From positions 1 to 64,000 of the forward strand of contig CAVUYQ010000034.1 in assembly GCA_963745765.1 (NCBI GenBank): 64,000 nt of DNA, read 5' to 3'. The notes beneath the pieces are model-generated. The model searched no databases. It was not told the origin of the DNA and worked only from the letters and a program-made list of their open reading frames with translations. Position 1 is the first letter of the stretch. Each line of letters opens with the position of its first letter. This stretch comes from Ww85 sp963745765 (lineage in GTDB: Bacteria > Desulfobacterota > Desulfobulbia > Desulfobulbales > Desulfocapsaceae). The position numbers and the translations under genes are program-made. Shown here in pieces: positions 1 through 9,043 of this stretch.

Positions 1-1
1 C

Positions 2-74
2 GTCCATTCAGGTGGCATCTCCTCCGACGAGCAATCTCGAAGGGCCCATTCTCGGAGCTGCCACCTGAATGGAC
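2..74. repeat. 16-bp perfect inverted repeat (hairpin)
   Basis: The arm gtccattcaggtggca at 2-17 is the exact reverse complement of 59-74. A second short pair, ctccga (22-27) and tcggag (52-57), nests inside it. The arms enclose about 40 bases without an ORF. A looser copy of the right arm appears near 91-111. It could be the end of another mobile element or a strong transcription stop upstream of the IS21-like genes; there is no T run to call it a terminator. The window begins at base 1, so the outer context is unknown. Confidence 0.6.
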
Positions 75-259
75 TACCCAATGCTGCAGCCCCACCTCCT
101 GAGGTTCAATGGAAAAGGAAAGAGAGCTTAATTAGATGTCAGCGGCGGAATTTCCAATTCCAGCTGAAACATTGCAATCTCATCCCGTTTTTCTTTCTTT
201 TTGATTTCCCATCTGACTGCTGATCTGTTCAATGAGAGGGATTTGTCGAGGAGATCAGC

Positions 260-703
260 ATGGCCGAGAGGCGCAAATGCAAACACTGCCACCAGAGTTT
301 TAGCCCTCGTCCGCAAAATCCTGATCAACAGTATTGCTCGGAAAGGGTCTGCCAACGCGCCCGTAAAAGAATCTGGCAACAGCGGAAATTGCTTGCCGAC
401 TCTGACTACCACGCCAACCAAAGTGCCGCACAGAGCTGCTGGCAAGAGAAGAACCCGGACTATTGGTCAAAATACCGAGAGAGGAATCCAGATTACGTTG
501 AGCATAATCGCGATCGGCAACGGGAACGTAACCGTCGTCGCCGTGAGCAGGATATCGACCGGACCCTGATTGCAAAGATGGACGCGTCAATGTCTGAAAG
601 ATCCATTAATCCAGGACGATACCTATTGAGCAGGGTCGATAGCGGCAGGATTGCAAAGATGGACGCGTTGATCGTTGAAATCAACGTAGTTTCAGGCTGT
701 TAA
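260..703 (+). CDS. small zinc-finger-like protein, IS-associated
   Basis: A 147-residue, Arg/Gln-rich protein of unknown function. The N-terminus has a CxxC pair (CKHC, residues 7-10) followed by two more cysteines (YCSERVC, about residues 26-32), which suggests one zinc-binding finger. The middle is very basic, and the last 40 residues hold a repeated IAKMDA motif, so the C-terminus may contain a small internal duplication or lie past the real end of the domain. The start is the ATG preceded by GAGGAG at a spacing of about seven bases. It lies just upstream of, and on the same strand as, the ParB-like gene and istA/istB, so it is probably cargo or an accessory of that element. Nucleic-acid binding is inferred. 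Confidence 0.6.
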   Translation: MAERRKCKHCHQSFSPRPQNPDQQYCSERVCQRARKRIWQQRKLLADSDYHANQSAAQSCWQEKNPDYWSKYRERNPDYVEHNRDRQRERNRRRREQDIDRTLIAKMDASMSERSINPGRYLLSRVDSGRIAKMDALIVEINVVSGC

Positions 704-774
704 TCAAAATCTCCCATTGATTGTAAAGAGAGGACTCGTAAGCTTTTGGGCGGGTTTCCGAGTAAAAAAGGCCC

Positions 775-1812
775 ATGGGAAAAGAAAACGTCGATCTTCA
801 TCTGCTTGAATTGCGCTACGCCCACATCCGGGTAAAGAACGAGGCACGGGTGCGCCGATTGGCGGATTCTATCTCACGCCATGGCCAGCTGGAAGCGATG
901 CTGACGGTATCCAGCGAAGAAAACCAATTGATTCTGGTCGATGGTTATCAACGTTATGCGGCACTCAAATATCTAGGCAAGGATGCCGGACGGGTCAGGG
1001 TAGTTAATGAGCCGGAAAGCCAGACGCTCTATCAACTTCTGATTCTGCGTGGAGAACGGCAATGGGAAGCGATTGAAGAGGCTGGCTTGATCCAGGAACT
1101 GCATCGTCGGTTCAGTTATTCTTTGAGCGAAATTGGCAGACAGATAGGCCGTGACAAATCCTATGTGAAGCGACGTATGGATCTGCTGGAATCATTGCCG
1201 GAAGAGATTTTATCACGAGTAATCGCCGGAGTGATCTCAACCTGGGCCGCCAGTCGGGTGCTGATACCGTTGGCGCGCGCCAATCCCTCCGATGCAACAA
1301 GGCTTGTCTCCCATCTTGAACGTGAACCGATGTCTACCCGGGAACTGCAGTTGTTTTATGAGCATTACCAAAAGGCTAACCGGCAAGTTCGGGAACGGAT
1401 GCTGACTCATCCTGCGCTGTTCATCAAATCAATCCAGGCTCTTGCCGGGAGCAAGAACGAAAGCCCTGAAGAAAAATGGCTGCATGACGCCAAGGTGGTT
1501 TGCGCCATCCTGGATCGTCTGCGAGATAAGGCTGATACGGTTTTTTATCCGAACCAAGAACAAAAATTACGCCGACAGCTGCTGGTCCGAGCGGCCAAAG
1601 CAAGGCGCCTGACCGTCGAGCTGCAGCGCAAAATCAAGGAGCGTCTTGAATATGATCGACCCCATCAAAGAGCAAGTGATCCGGGAAATGGCAAAACAAG
1701 GGATAGCAAAGCGGATGATCGCCAAACAACTGAAGGTCGCCCGCAACACGGTGGACAGAGTGCTCGCGACGGAGGCAGCCCGATCATCGGTCAGCAAAGA
1801 GTCGGGCTATGA
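775..1812 (+). CDS. ParB-like N-domain protein upstream of istA
   Basis: A protein of up to 345 residues. Residues 8-90 resemble the ParB/Srx nucleotide-binding fold (a RVRRLADSISRHGQ helix, then LVDGYQRYAALK in the position of the GHRR-type motif). Residues 105-165 look like the ParB/KorB helix-turn-helix (FSYSLSEIGRQIGRDKSYV). ParB-family proteins are CTP-dependent DNA clamps or nucleases; the role here is unknown. The last 53 codons overlap istA out of frame, and that tail (Gly/Arg/Gln-rich) looks like shadow translation of istA, so the functional protein may end near residue 290. The gene sits between the zinc-finger gene and istA, suggesting it belongs to the IS21-like element, perhaps acting in target choice or regulation (inference). 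Confidence 0.75.
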   Translation: MGKENVDLHLLELRYAHIRVKNEARVRRLADSISRHGQLEAMLTVSSEENQLILVDGYQRYAALKYLGKDAGRVRVVNEPESQTLYQLLILRGERQWEAIEEAGLIQELHRRFSYSLSEIGRQIGRDKSYVKRRMDLLESLPEEILSRVIAGVISTWAASRVLIPLARANPSDATRLVSHLEREPMSTRELQLFYEHYQKANRQVRERMLTHPALFIKSIQALAGSKNESPEEKWLHDAKVVCAILDRLRDKADTVFYPNQEQKLRRQLLVRAAKARRLTVELQRKIKERLEYDRPHQRASDPGNGKTRDSKADDRQTTEGRPQHGGQSARDGGSPIIGQQRVGL

Positions 1813-3034
1813 CCAGCACATCGGACAAGTTCGCGAACTCTTCCGCGATTGTCAGGGCAACGTCGTCCGGGTACAGGAGGAACTCGCGGCTCGGTACAAT
1901 ATCACCATCCCCTACCAAAGCCTGACCTGGCTGATCCGTAAGTATCAGTTGCGCATCCCGGCCCAAAAGAGGGCCGGACGCTATCATTTCGAGCCGGGCG
2001 CGGAGATGCAACACGATACCTCACCGCATAAACTGAAAATCGGCGACCGTTCGCTTACGGCCCAGTGTGCCGGCCTTTCCCTGGCCTACAGTCGCCGGCT
2101 TTTTATTCAGTACTACCCGAGGTTTACCAGGTTTGAATGCAAAACCTTCCTGACCGAGGCTATGGCGTATATGCAGGGCGCCTGTGGACGCTGCGTTATC
2201 GACAATACCAGCGTTATTGTCAGCCACGGCGCGGGCCCAGATGCCTCGTTTGCCCCGGAAATGGAGGCCTTTGCCAGAATCTACGGCGTTCATTTTTGGG
2301 CGCATCGGATTAACGACGCCAACAGAAAGGCAAGGATCGAACGGCCTTTTGACTATGTAGAACGAAATTTTCTGGCAGGCCGGACCTTCTCCGGCTGGCA
2401 TAATCTTAATCTCCAGGCCAGGATGTGGTGCGATCAGGTAGCTAACTGCAAACCAAAGCGCAGTCTGGGGATGAGCCCGATGGAGGCTTGGCTCATGGAA
2501 AAACCATCGCTGCAACCCTTACCGAAAGTCTTGCCGCCAGTCTATCTTGCCAAGCAACGGACAGTGGATATCGAGGGATACGTCCATCTCGACACCAATC
2601 GATACTCGGTGCCCGATACTTTGATCGGCAAAAATGTCGAAGTGCTGAAGTACTGGCAACGGGTAGTAATTTACCAAGGTCGAACCATCGTTGCCGAACA
2701 TGACCGGGAACTGCTGGCACGGGAAAAGCGCATCACCAAACCAGGCCACCATCGGCCACTGGCTCGCAAAAAGGCCCATAATGGAATCAGTATGGAAGAA
2801 CAAACATTGATTGGCCGGTATGAATCACTCGATCTCTATGTCGCTGAACTCAAAAAGCAGGCTCGCGGGCGGGGAATAGTCAAACTGCGCCGCCTGCTTG
2901 ATCTTAAAAGGACATATCCTCCGGCTCCGTTCCAAAAAGCAGTTGAGGAAGCGTTGCGTTACGGGCTTTACGATCTGGCCAGACTGGAAAAAATGATCCT
3001 GAAAAACACTGGAGGCGATTTTTTCGAACTATAA
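1652..3034 (+). CDS. istA: IS21-family transposase IstA
   Basis: A DDE transposase of about 460 residues. An N-terminal helix-turn-helix (residues 5-40, with GIAKRMIAKQLKVARNTVDRV) binds the element ends. An RNase H-like rve core follows, with candidate catalytic residues D122 (QHDTSP), D184 (VIDNTS) and E230 (RKARIERPF). The C-terminal Mu-type beta-barrel region includes YVHLDTNRYSVP. I chose ATG 1652 because AAGGAG lies ten bases upstream; an earlier in-frame TTG at 1646 is less likely. The stop overlaps the istB start (TAATG), giving translational coupling typical of IS21. It appears intact and so potentially active. The 5' part overlaps the ParB-like ORF by about 160 bases in another frame. 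Confidence 0.93.
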   Translation: MIDPIKEQVIREMAKQGIAKRMIAKQLKVARNTVDRVLATEAARSSVSKESGYDQHIGQVRELFRDCQGNVVRVQEELAARYNITIPYQSLTWLIRKYQLRIPAQKRAGRYHFEPGAEMQHDTSPHKLKIGDRSLTAQCAGLSLAYSRRLFIQYYPRFTRFECKTFLTEAMAYMQGACGRCVIDNTSVIVSHGAGPDASFAPEMEAFARIYGVHFWAHRINDANRKARIERPFDYVERNFLAGRTFSGWHNLNLQARMWCDQVANCKPKRSLGMSPMEAWLMEKPSLQPLPKVLPPVYLAKQRTVDIEGYVHLDTNRYSVPDTLIGKNVEVLKYWQRVVIYQGRTIVAEHDRELLAREKRITKPGHHRPLARKKAHNGISMEEQTLIGRYESLDLYVAELKKQARGRGIVKLRRLLDLKRTYPPAPFQKAVEEALRYGLYDLARLEKMILKNTGGDFFEL

Positions 3035-3753
3035 TGAGTGACGAAATTATCGAACTTCTCCATCAACTGAAACTGCAAGGCATGGCTGCCGGTTTTCCCC
3101 GACTGCTTGCCAAGGCGGAACGAGAAGGCTGGGGGCATCAAAATCTGATCCTGCAGCTGCTCGCGGAGGAACTGCAGCACCAGCGGGAACGAAGTGTGCT
3201 CTATCGTCTCAAACAGGCAAAAATCCCCTGGGACTGGACCCTCAGCACTTTCCCTTTTGAGCGTCAGCCGTCGGTTGATCGAACCAGGATTATGACCCTG
3301 GCTGGACTCGACTTCATGCAGCGAGGCGAAAACATCATCTTTACCGGTCCCACCGGCACCGGCAAAAGCGGCTTGGCTTCCGGAATCCTCAGGCAGGCAT
3401 TGATCTCCGGTTACCGTGGTCGGTTCTACAACGTACAAAACTTGCTGGACGAGCTTTATGCCTCCCTGGCGGACCGCTCAACACCCCAATTGCTTATGCG
3501 ACTTTGCCGTTACGACCTGCTGTTGCTCGACGAATTAGGATATCTAACCCTAACTCCCGAGCAGATGAACAGTTTCTTCAAGCTCATGAAAGAGCGCTAC
3601 GAAGCAGGCCGCCCAACAATCATCACAACCAACCTTGCGTTCGAGCACTGGTACGACATCCTCAAGCCCAAAAGTATGGTCGACGCGTTGCTCGACCGCC
3701 TCCGGCATCACTGCTGCATAATCCCTATCGATGGGGAATCTCTCCGCACATAA
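3034..3753 (+). CDS. istB: IS21-family helper ATPase IstB
   Basis: A 239-residue AAA+ ATPase of the DnaC/IstB type, of normal family length. Walker A is GPTGTGKS (about residues 106-113) and Walker B is LLLLDELGYL (about residues 164-173); a sensor-like TTN follows (IITTNLAFEHW). In IS21 systems IstB forms nucleotide-dependent filaments that bend target DNA and license IstA insertion. Its start codon overlaps the istA stop by one base. The ORF is full-length with no frameshift, in contrast to many genes just downstream of the element. Confidence 0.95.
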   Translation: MSDEIIELLHQLKLQGMAAGFPRLLAKAEREGWGHQNLILQLLAEELQHQRERSVLYRLKQAKIPWDWTLSTFPFERQPSVDRTRIMTLAGLDFMQRGENIIFTGPTGTGKSGLASGILRQALISGYRGRFYNVQNLLDELYASLADRSTPQLLMRLCRYDLLLLDELGYLTLTPEQMNSFFKLMKERYEAGRPTIITTNLAFEHWYDILKPKSMVDALLDRLRHHCCIIPIDGESLRT

Positions 3754-3834
3754 TCCACTCAGCGAATCTCATCTCACCCCCTTCCGCATCGCTCTTTCGC
3801 ATCCCTTCAATACACTTCTCGCCGCGCACTCTCT
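3754..3834. other. istB 3' flank, no gene
   Basis: Pyrimidine-rich stretch between the istB stop and the putative terminal repeats. I see no ORF, hairpin or promoter in it. Confidence 0.4.
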
Positions 3835-3880
3835 GGCTCAGTTTTCGTTAGCAGAAATGGCTCAAATCCTGTTAGCGTCC
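3835..3880 (+). repeat. two 24-bp tandem repeats, likely IS21 right end
   Basis: GGCTCAgttttcGTTAGC (3835-3852) recurs with period 24 as GGCTCAaatcctGTTAGC (3859-3876). IS21 elements carry several tandem terminal repeats that bind IstA, so this probably marks the right end, with the element boundary somewhere in 3876-3900. I could not find a convincing inverted counterpart left of 260, so the left end and target duplication are not defined. Confidence 0.5.
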
Positions 3881-3902
3881 AAAGTACAGACGTGCATATC
3901 TC

Positions 3903-5642
3903 CTATGTTAAGTACTCTACTTTATAGATTATTCGAACTACCCACTCGCAAAAGAAGCAATTACGACAACTAATGTCACAATGAGTGTTATGGGATTGAC
4001 TGATAAAGTTCATAAGTCTGGTGTTTAAACAATAAAACCAGATATTCTTTTTAAACTCGATCCATATTTTAAAAGCATCTGGGTCTGTCTGCTTTAGCCA
4101 TTTCTCAAGAGATCGATTCTCATAAAATATTTGTGACACCTTCCTCCCTTAATCTTCCTGAGATTTCGTCAGCGCTTATGCCAGGCTCCAGAAGGGGAAG
4201 ATATCAACCTACCAGTGGTTTTGTTATTATCAAATAAAAGTGGATAATCGAGATAATAGCCTCGCTTCCCCATAAATACACATAGTATTTTTGAGGAACC
4301 GGAGAGGTGATTGTTCGCATACTTCATGACCTTAAATTCCGGCAGCTTATCAACGAGATATTCATCACGGGTAAGCTTCACCCCTGACATAGCTGAGAGG
4401 ATAATTAAACGATATTGTTTAGTGAGGTAGCATCCCATTGAGGGTGAAACATAATTATCAGGCAAACGGAAGTCAGGGAGTTTTGCGCATAATTTAGCAG
4501 GGGACGATTGAAATTTATACTGTGCAATATGGTGTAGTCCATAGATCGAGAGGATCACAAGAAAGGGAACTATCGGTACCAGATAACGAATACGAAGCAC
4601 GCTCGTATTAAAGGCAAAGAGAAAATAAAGAATACTGAAAAAAAGAAGAACTCGAATCTCTGTACGTACGCGCTTGTCCTGTGAGGGATTTTTATAAACG
4701 CAAAGGCATGGCAGAATTAGAAGAAAAGGATTGAGGCGACCGTCAAAAAACCGAGGGTTACCGTCAACTCCTTCAAAAAAAATTCTAACCGGCAGGGCGA
4801 GCAGTTGCCAGAGACTCTCCCCGTAAAGTGCATATCTCGTTGCAAATACACCTCGAATATTGTTTGCACCAGCCTGAGTTGACGTTGGATGTAATGCAGG
4901 ATTAAAAACATTGTCATACAGAGGATAGATTGGATTTCCTGTCCATATACTATTTCGAATAAACCATGGAGAGGCCAGCAACAAGGTGCAAAAGAAGAAA
5001 ATAGCTGCGTACTTTAAAGCGGATAGCGCTGATTGCTGCGCTCCTGATTCCCTCAGGTATAAAAATGGTACCAGAAAGGTGAGAAGGAACAGCACGAGCA
5101 GACCATTGTACTTTGTGCCAACGGCCAAACCGCAACAAATACCTGCTAGAATGAGATACTTTGACGCAAACTGATTCTCGCACCACTTGAAAATCAATAA
5201 CACTGAGGCGGTGGTGAAGAAAACAAGTCCGAGATCAACGTAAACGGTAGTAGCTAACTTGACAATGATGGGAACACTGAGAAAAAAAAGAACTCCAAGT
5301 AAACCATAGACGGGGGAGATCCTTTTTTTTAGGTATCGATACAATAGGAAGGCAGTAGCAAGGCCAAAGGCCAAATGAATGTATTTGGGAACGATATCAT
5401 TGTTGAAATAGAGAGCTCCCATATAGAGAATATCCAGGTTCATCGGGTAATAAGAAAAAACCAGATCGGGTATCTCGTATATTCCTCCGTTTTGCAGATA
5501 TAGTTTTGGAATAGCTAAGATGATGAATCAGTGCGTCACGACTGACCGGGGGAGTTGCATTGAGAAGAAAAAGAGAAAAAATCAGCGCACAGAGAAGGAC
5601 TGAGAGGATTACTATCGGTATTTTGTTATTTTCTCGTTTCAC
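3903..5642 (-). pseudogene. GT39-like membrane glycosyltransferase (frameshifted)
   Basis: A polytopic GT-C glycosyltransferase of the dolichyl/undecaprenyl-phosphate mannosyltransferase-like family, about 560 residues once rejoined. It opens with a membrane helix and PVSRDALIHHL, the periplasmic loop with the acidic residue expected for GT-C enzymes. A frame change near 5511 then restores AIPKLYLQNGGIYEIPDL, followed by a long run of helices (GLAVGTKYNGLLV, ASPWFIRNSIWTGNPIYPLY). Near the C-terminus two further changes, about 4178 and 4130, restore LREEGVTNILYENRSLEKW. The start is GTG 5642, overlapping the VKOR-DsbA stop, so the two genes are coupled. The 3' end lies only about 20 bases from the IS right end and may be clipped. 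As the last gene of the pilA operon it could modify pilin (inference). Confidence 0.75.
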
Positions 5643-6815
5643 TTTCTTCAGCGCGTTCCAGGATTGATTTCAGTACATCAGGTGGAATGGATCCTGTATA
5701 AATTTCATCGTCGATGATAAAAGTGGGAGTCGCAAGAATACGAAGCTTCATGCCGGAGCGTATATCACGGTCGAGCTGCTCTCTTACCGCAGGATGTGAC
5801 AGCGCGGCGACGAGTTCGCCGGATGGTATGCCTGTTTTTTCTGCAAGGTATTGCGTGTCAAAAGATTCCTTTTTCCTGCCGATTTCAAAAAGGACATCAT
5901 TCATTTCCCAAAATTTATCCTTCGATGCATGCATAGATGGCCAGCAGAGCCATCTTCCCTGAACCAACATGAAACGGATCGGTGACGACGGTAGGATTAA
6001 ATTCGTGGTCAAGCGGATAATGTCGATGAACAAGCCTAAGAGTATCTGGATATTGAGCGACAAGACTTACGCAGCATACGATGGGTCTTTGCACATTGAA
6101 AGCACTGATAATCACTGTATTCTTCTATGGTTACCTCGGGATTTTCAGCGCCTATCCAGGGATGTCCGTCAGAGGTAATTCCGGTTTTCAGCTCAATATT
6201 GACCGGCGGGTTTTCCAGAATCCAATATTCAGGTAAAAAAAATTGTAAGATGCCGAAAAGGAGCAAGAGATGATAAGGAGACGAGAAAACGAGTTTGTTT
6301 CGAAGATATATTGAATTGAAGCGATGAAATCTTTACGAAAAGATTTCCTGTCGAGTCGTCGATACACAAGAATGCTGAAATAGAACAGAAAGAAGTTTAT
6401 CGCAAAGCAGGTAAGACAGAGGATGCAGTAGGAGTGAATCTTGGTTGATGAAATATAACTGAAAAAAAGTGAGATGAGCGTGTAAAACCGCCGAGGAGAA
6501 CAAGTAAAGCCCACAGGATGATGATTTTTGCTGTCGGCTTGAGCCAGAGGTGAAAGAAGCAGTGAGGAAAATCAGATAACCCAACAACCCGTAATGGGAG
6601 ACAGGAATTCCCCAGAAAATTGACCAGGGACTCTGGGCAACAGTGTCGCAATTAATAGCCCGGGAAATTGCACAGAAACTGGAATAGTTAAGTCGGTATA
6701 AATCCAATAATGCGTAAGGCACAGATAGGCAGCAACACCAAGACCAGCGCAACTAAGAATTACAAGTAGGGAGAAAAGAGAATTAGTAAATCCGATTAGA
6801 AATGATTTTCATCAT
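5626..6815 (-). pseudogene. VKOR-DsbA fusion, disulfide-forming enzyme (frameshifted)
   Basis: Rejoining frames gives an integral membrane VKOR domain fused to a periplasmic DsbA-like thioredoxin domain. The VKOR part has a first helix (CAGLGVAAYLCLTHYW), the loop cysteine FCAISRAINCD, WGIPVSHYGLLGYL, and the redox pair CILC. The DsbA part has the active site CFQC (EEYSDYQCFQC), HYPLDHEFNP, and the cis-Pro loop LRILATPTFIIDD. VKOR reoxidises DsbA using quinone, so the fusion oxidises exported cysteines. Breaks lie near 6790, 6690, 6520, 6270, 6100 and 5930. The start near 6815 is provisional because a break falls within the first codons. It lies in the pilA operon, and the pilin has three cysteines, so the pilin is a plausible client (inference). 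Confidence 0.8.
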
Positions 6816-6915
6816 CAGGCGGATATTTCAGAGTTTACTTGTTATCAGAATCCTTGATCAATGTCATCTGAGATGACCAAGTTCAGTTGAGAGAAAAGAT
6901 AAAAGTAATTCCCGT

Positions 6916-9002
6916 TCAAGGGGACATGTTACGTAAAGTTCTTCTTTTCTCGTGATTAGTCAGTGGTTTGACAAGTACCGGAAGGGGATGATATTTGAGT
7001 GCGCGCTGCAGTTCTGCTTTTGCTCTGTTGTTCATCTTTGTCCAGTAAGGCATTCTCGATTCGGGCAAGTGCCAAGACATTTGTTTTCTTTTCCATAGTA
7101 GAGTGCTCGTCCATAAAAGAAACGGGCTTTATCATGGTAACCGAGCATAGAGAAACTTTTACCTAAATGGAGATAAATAGATCGGGACGGTAATGCCCAT
7201 TTTTTAGGGCCAGCCTGCATAAATTCCAGGGCTTTGCCAGGATTATCGGTCCAGAGGTTAACAAGGGCGAGAAGATTCCAGCAGTCGGGGTGCTGATATC
7301 CAGCCCGTAAAACAGCAGTGATCACTTTTGCTGCCTGTCTGAAATCACCGAGCCAAAAGAGAAACTTGGCGTAATTGTAATATAATTTAGGATCTTCTGG
7401 ATCATCTTGTATTGCTTTTTCGTATAATGTCAGGCTTTGTCATATTCGTGCAACTTCACATGAAGTGCCGCTACATTCCCTAACATTCCTGCGTCGAGGT
7501 CAACTCTTTCATTCGATTTGATAAACAGCATCTTGAGAGTATTTAAGCGCCTTGCGAAGATCTGGTTCTGTCTGTTCCTTCCAAACCATAATACAATGCC
7601 AGGCTGGAATGACGGCCTTTGTGATTGAGGCGCTTTTGAGGCAGCATCAAGCCAGAGCGTTTCCGGGGTTCTCCAGTCTTTATTTCTGGTGAAGGTGCCA
7701 AAGGCAAATGATGAAAGGAGTAGTGCTACAAAGAGGATCACAGTACTTTTTATGAGAATGGTGTTTTTTGTTTTCTCGATACAGACACTGATGAACTGAG
7801 CTACCGGCAGAAAAAGAAAGAGTGACGGTAGGTAATTGCGGTGCTCAAATAACAGTTCCAGTGGCAGGATGGTCGATTCAATAAGGTGATTGAGGTAGAA
7901 AAAAATAATGGCCAAAGAGAATAGTGGTTGGCGGCGGAAAAGCAATAGTGCTGAAACAAAGAGTGACAGATTGAAACAGATAGCAAACTATTGTCGTTAC
8001 CGGTGAAAAAAGTGACGTTGACAAAATGATATCGTGTTCTATAGAGAGCCTTCCCGGGAGAGGAAAGAAAATTTGGGAAAGGTAAAAAACCACAATTCGC
8101 TGTTCCGTCAGTAATCGCTGCCATTGGGTGAAAGGGCGATGTGAAAAATACTTCAGGATCAAAAAGACTTAAAAAAATAGTTGGCTTGAGGATCAGTGTT
8201 ACTGCAAGGCAGAGAATACAGATAACCAATAATTTTGATAAACAGCCAGATGTTTTTCCGGGAGATATCGACCTGGAAGAAGAGAAATTCCAGGAGCAGG
8301 AATGGTGAGTATTATTATAACTGCGTTTTCTTTAGAGAAAAATGCAGATAAAAAACAAAGTGCTGAAAGAATAATATGAAGGGGCGTACAATTCCACGGG
8401 GTAGAAGTCTTGCTTTAAGGTAAAAAAGGATCGCCAGTAGTGTGAAAAACGTTGCCAGACTGGCCATGCGCTGAACAATATAGGTGACTGCCTGCACCTG
8501 TATCGGATTGAGGGCCCAGAACAGGCTGCACAGATAGCGATAAAAGTGATTTGAAATGGTGTATAACGGCCCTGCAATCGCGGCGTCTTGAAAAGGGTGA
8601 CAATGACGAGAAAAAGAAAGCAAGGTCGAGCCCAGGTGAATCAGAAAATTAACAACATGGTACCCGGTAACGTCATTCTTCTCCAAAGAACCAGTTGAGT
8701 CCCAGTGTTAATCGCGCCAATGGTCTGGACATAATGCGGTAGTTTTGTCTGCCGGGATTAGCTGTCATGGAATCCCAGACCGCTTTATTGGTGAATTCAG
8801 TCAGATGCTGATAGGGATTCTCCAGGATATTTGGAACGTCATCAAATTGCCAGGATGCCTGGAATGAATTGCTGTAGGCAAGAAGGAGCAGAAGGGATGC
8901 CAGAAGGAGAAGTCGACAGTGATTTTGTTTAGAAATGACGGGAGAAGGATGTGTTCTGCATGGGTTAGCGAAAATAAATAAGATGGGAGAGATCATTTTC
9001 AT
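6916..9002 (-). pseudogene. TMTC-like TPR/GT-C membrane protein (frameshifted)
   Basis: A large membrane protein with C-terminal TPR repeats. The N-terminus has a helix, then WQFDDVPNILENPYQHL (acidic pair expected for GT-C enzymes). The hallmark NPIQVQAVTYIVQRMASL follows, as in TMTC/DUF1736 proteins, then many hydrophobic segments and about three to four TPRs (EKAIQDDPEDPKLYYNYAKF, GKALEFMQAGPKKW, YHDKARFFYGRALYYG). Eukaryotic TMTCs are O-mannosyltransferases; the bacterial relatives are uncharacterised. At least six frame changes (for example about 8680, 8330, 8160, 7930, 7560, 7080) separate fragments that fit together. The start ATG 9002 has GGGAGG just upstream, inside a 13-bp hairpin. 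It directly follows pilA, so pilin O-glycosylation is a reasonable guess. Confidence 0.75.
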
Positions 9003-9018
9003 ACCCTCCCATCTTATT
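8977..9018 (-). promoter_or_regulatory. intercistronic hairpin hiding the TMTC-like gene start
   Basis: On the minus-strand transcript AATAAGATGGGAG (9018-9006) pairs perfectly over 13 bases with CTCCCATCTTATT (8989-8977). The 16-base loop contains the start codon (9002-9000), and the Shine-Dalgarno GGGAGG sits at the stem-loop junction. The 3' arm is followed by a moderately U-rich tract. It could stabilise or partly terminate pilA mRNA and lower translation of the downstream enzyme. Confidence 0.6.
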
Positions 9019-9043
9019 GTAACTGCTAGGTAATGTCTAGCAT

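Noticed and set aside
2021..2515. 164-codon minus-strand ORF opposite istA
   Set aside because: Fully inside istA, whose catalytic core explains the open frame.
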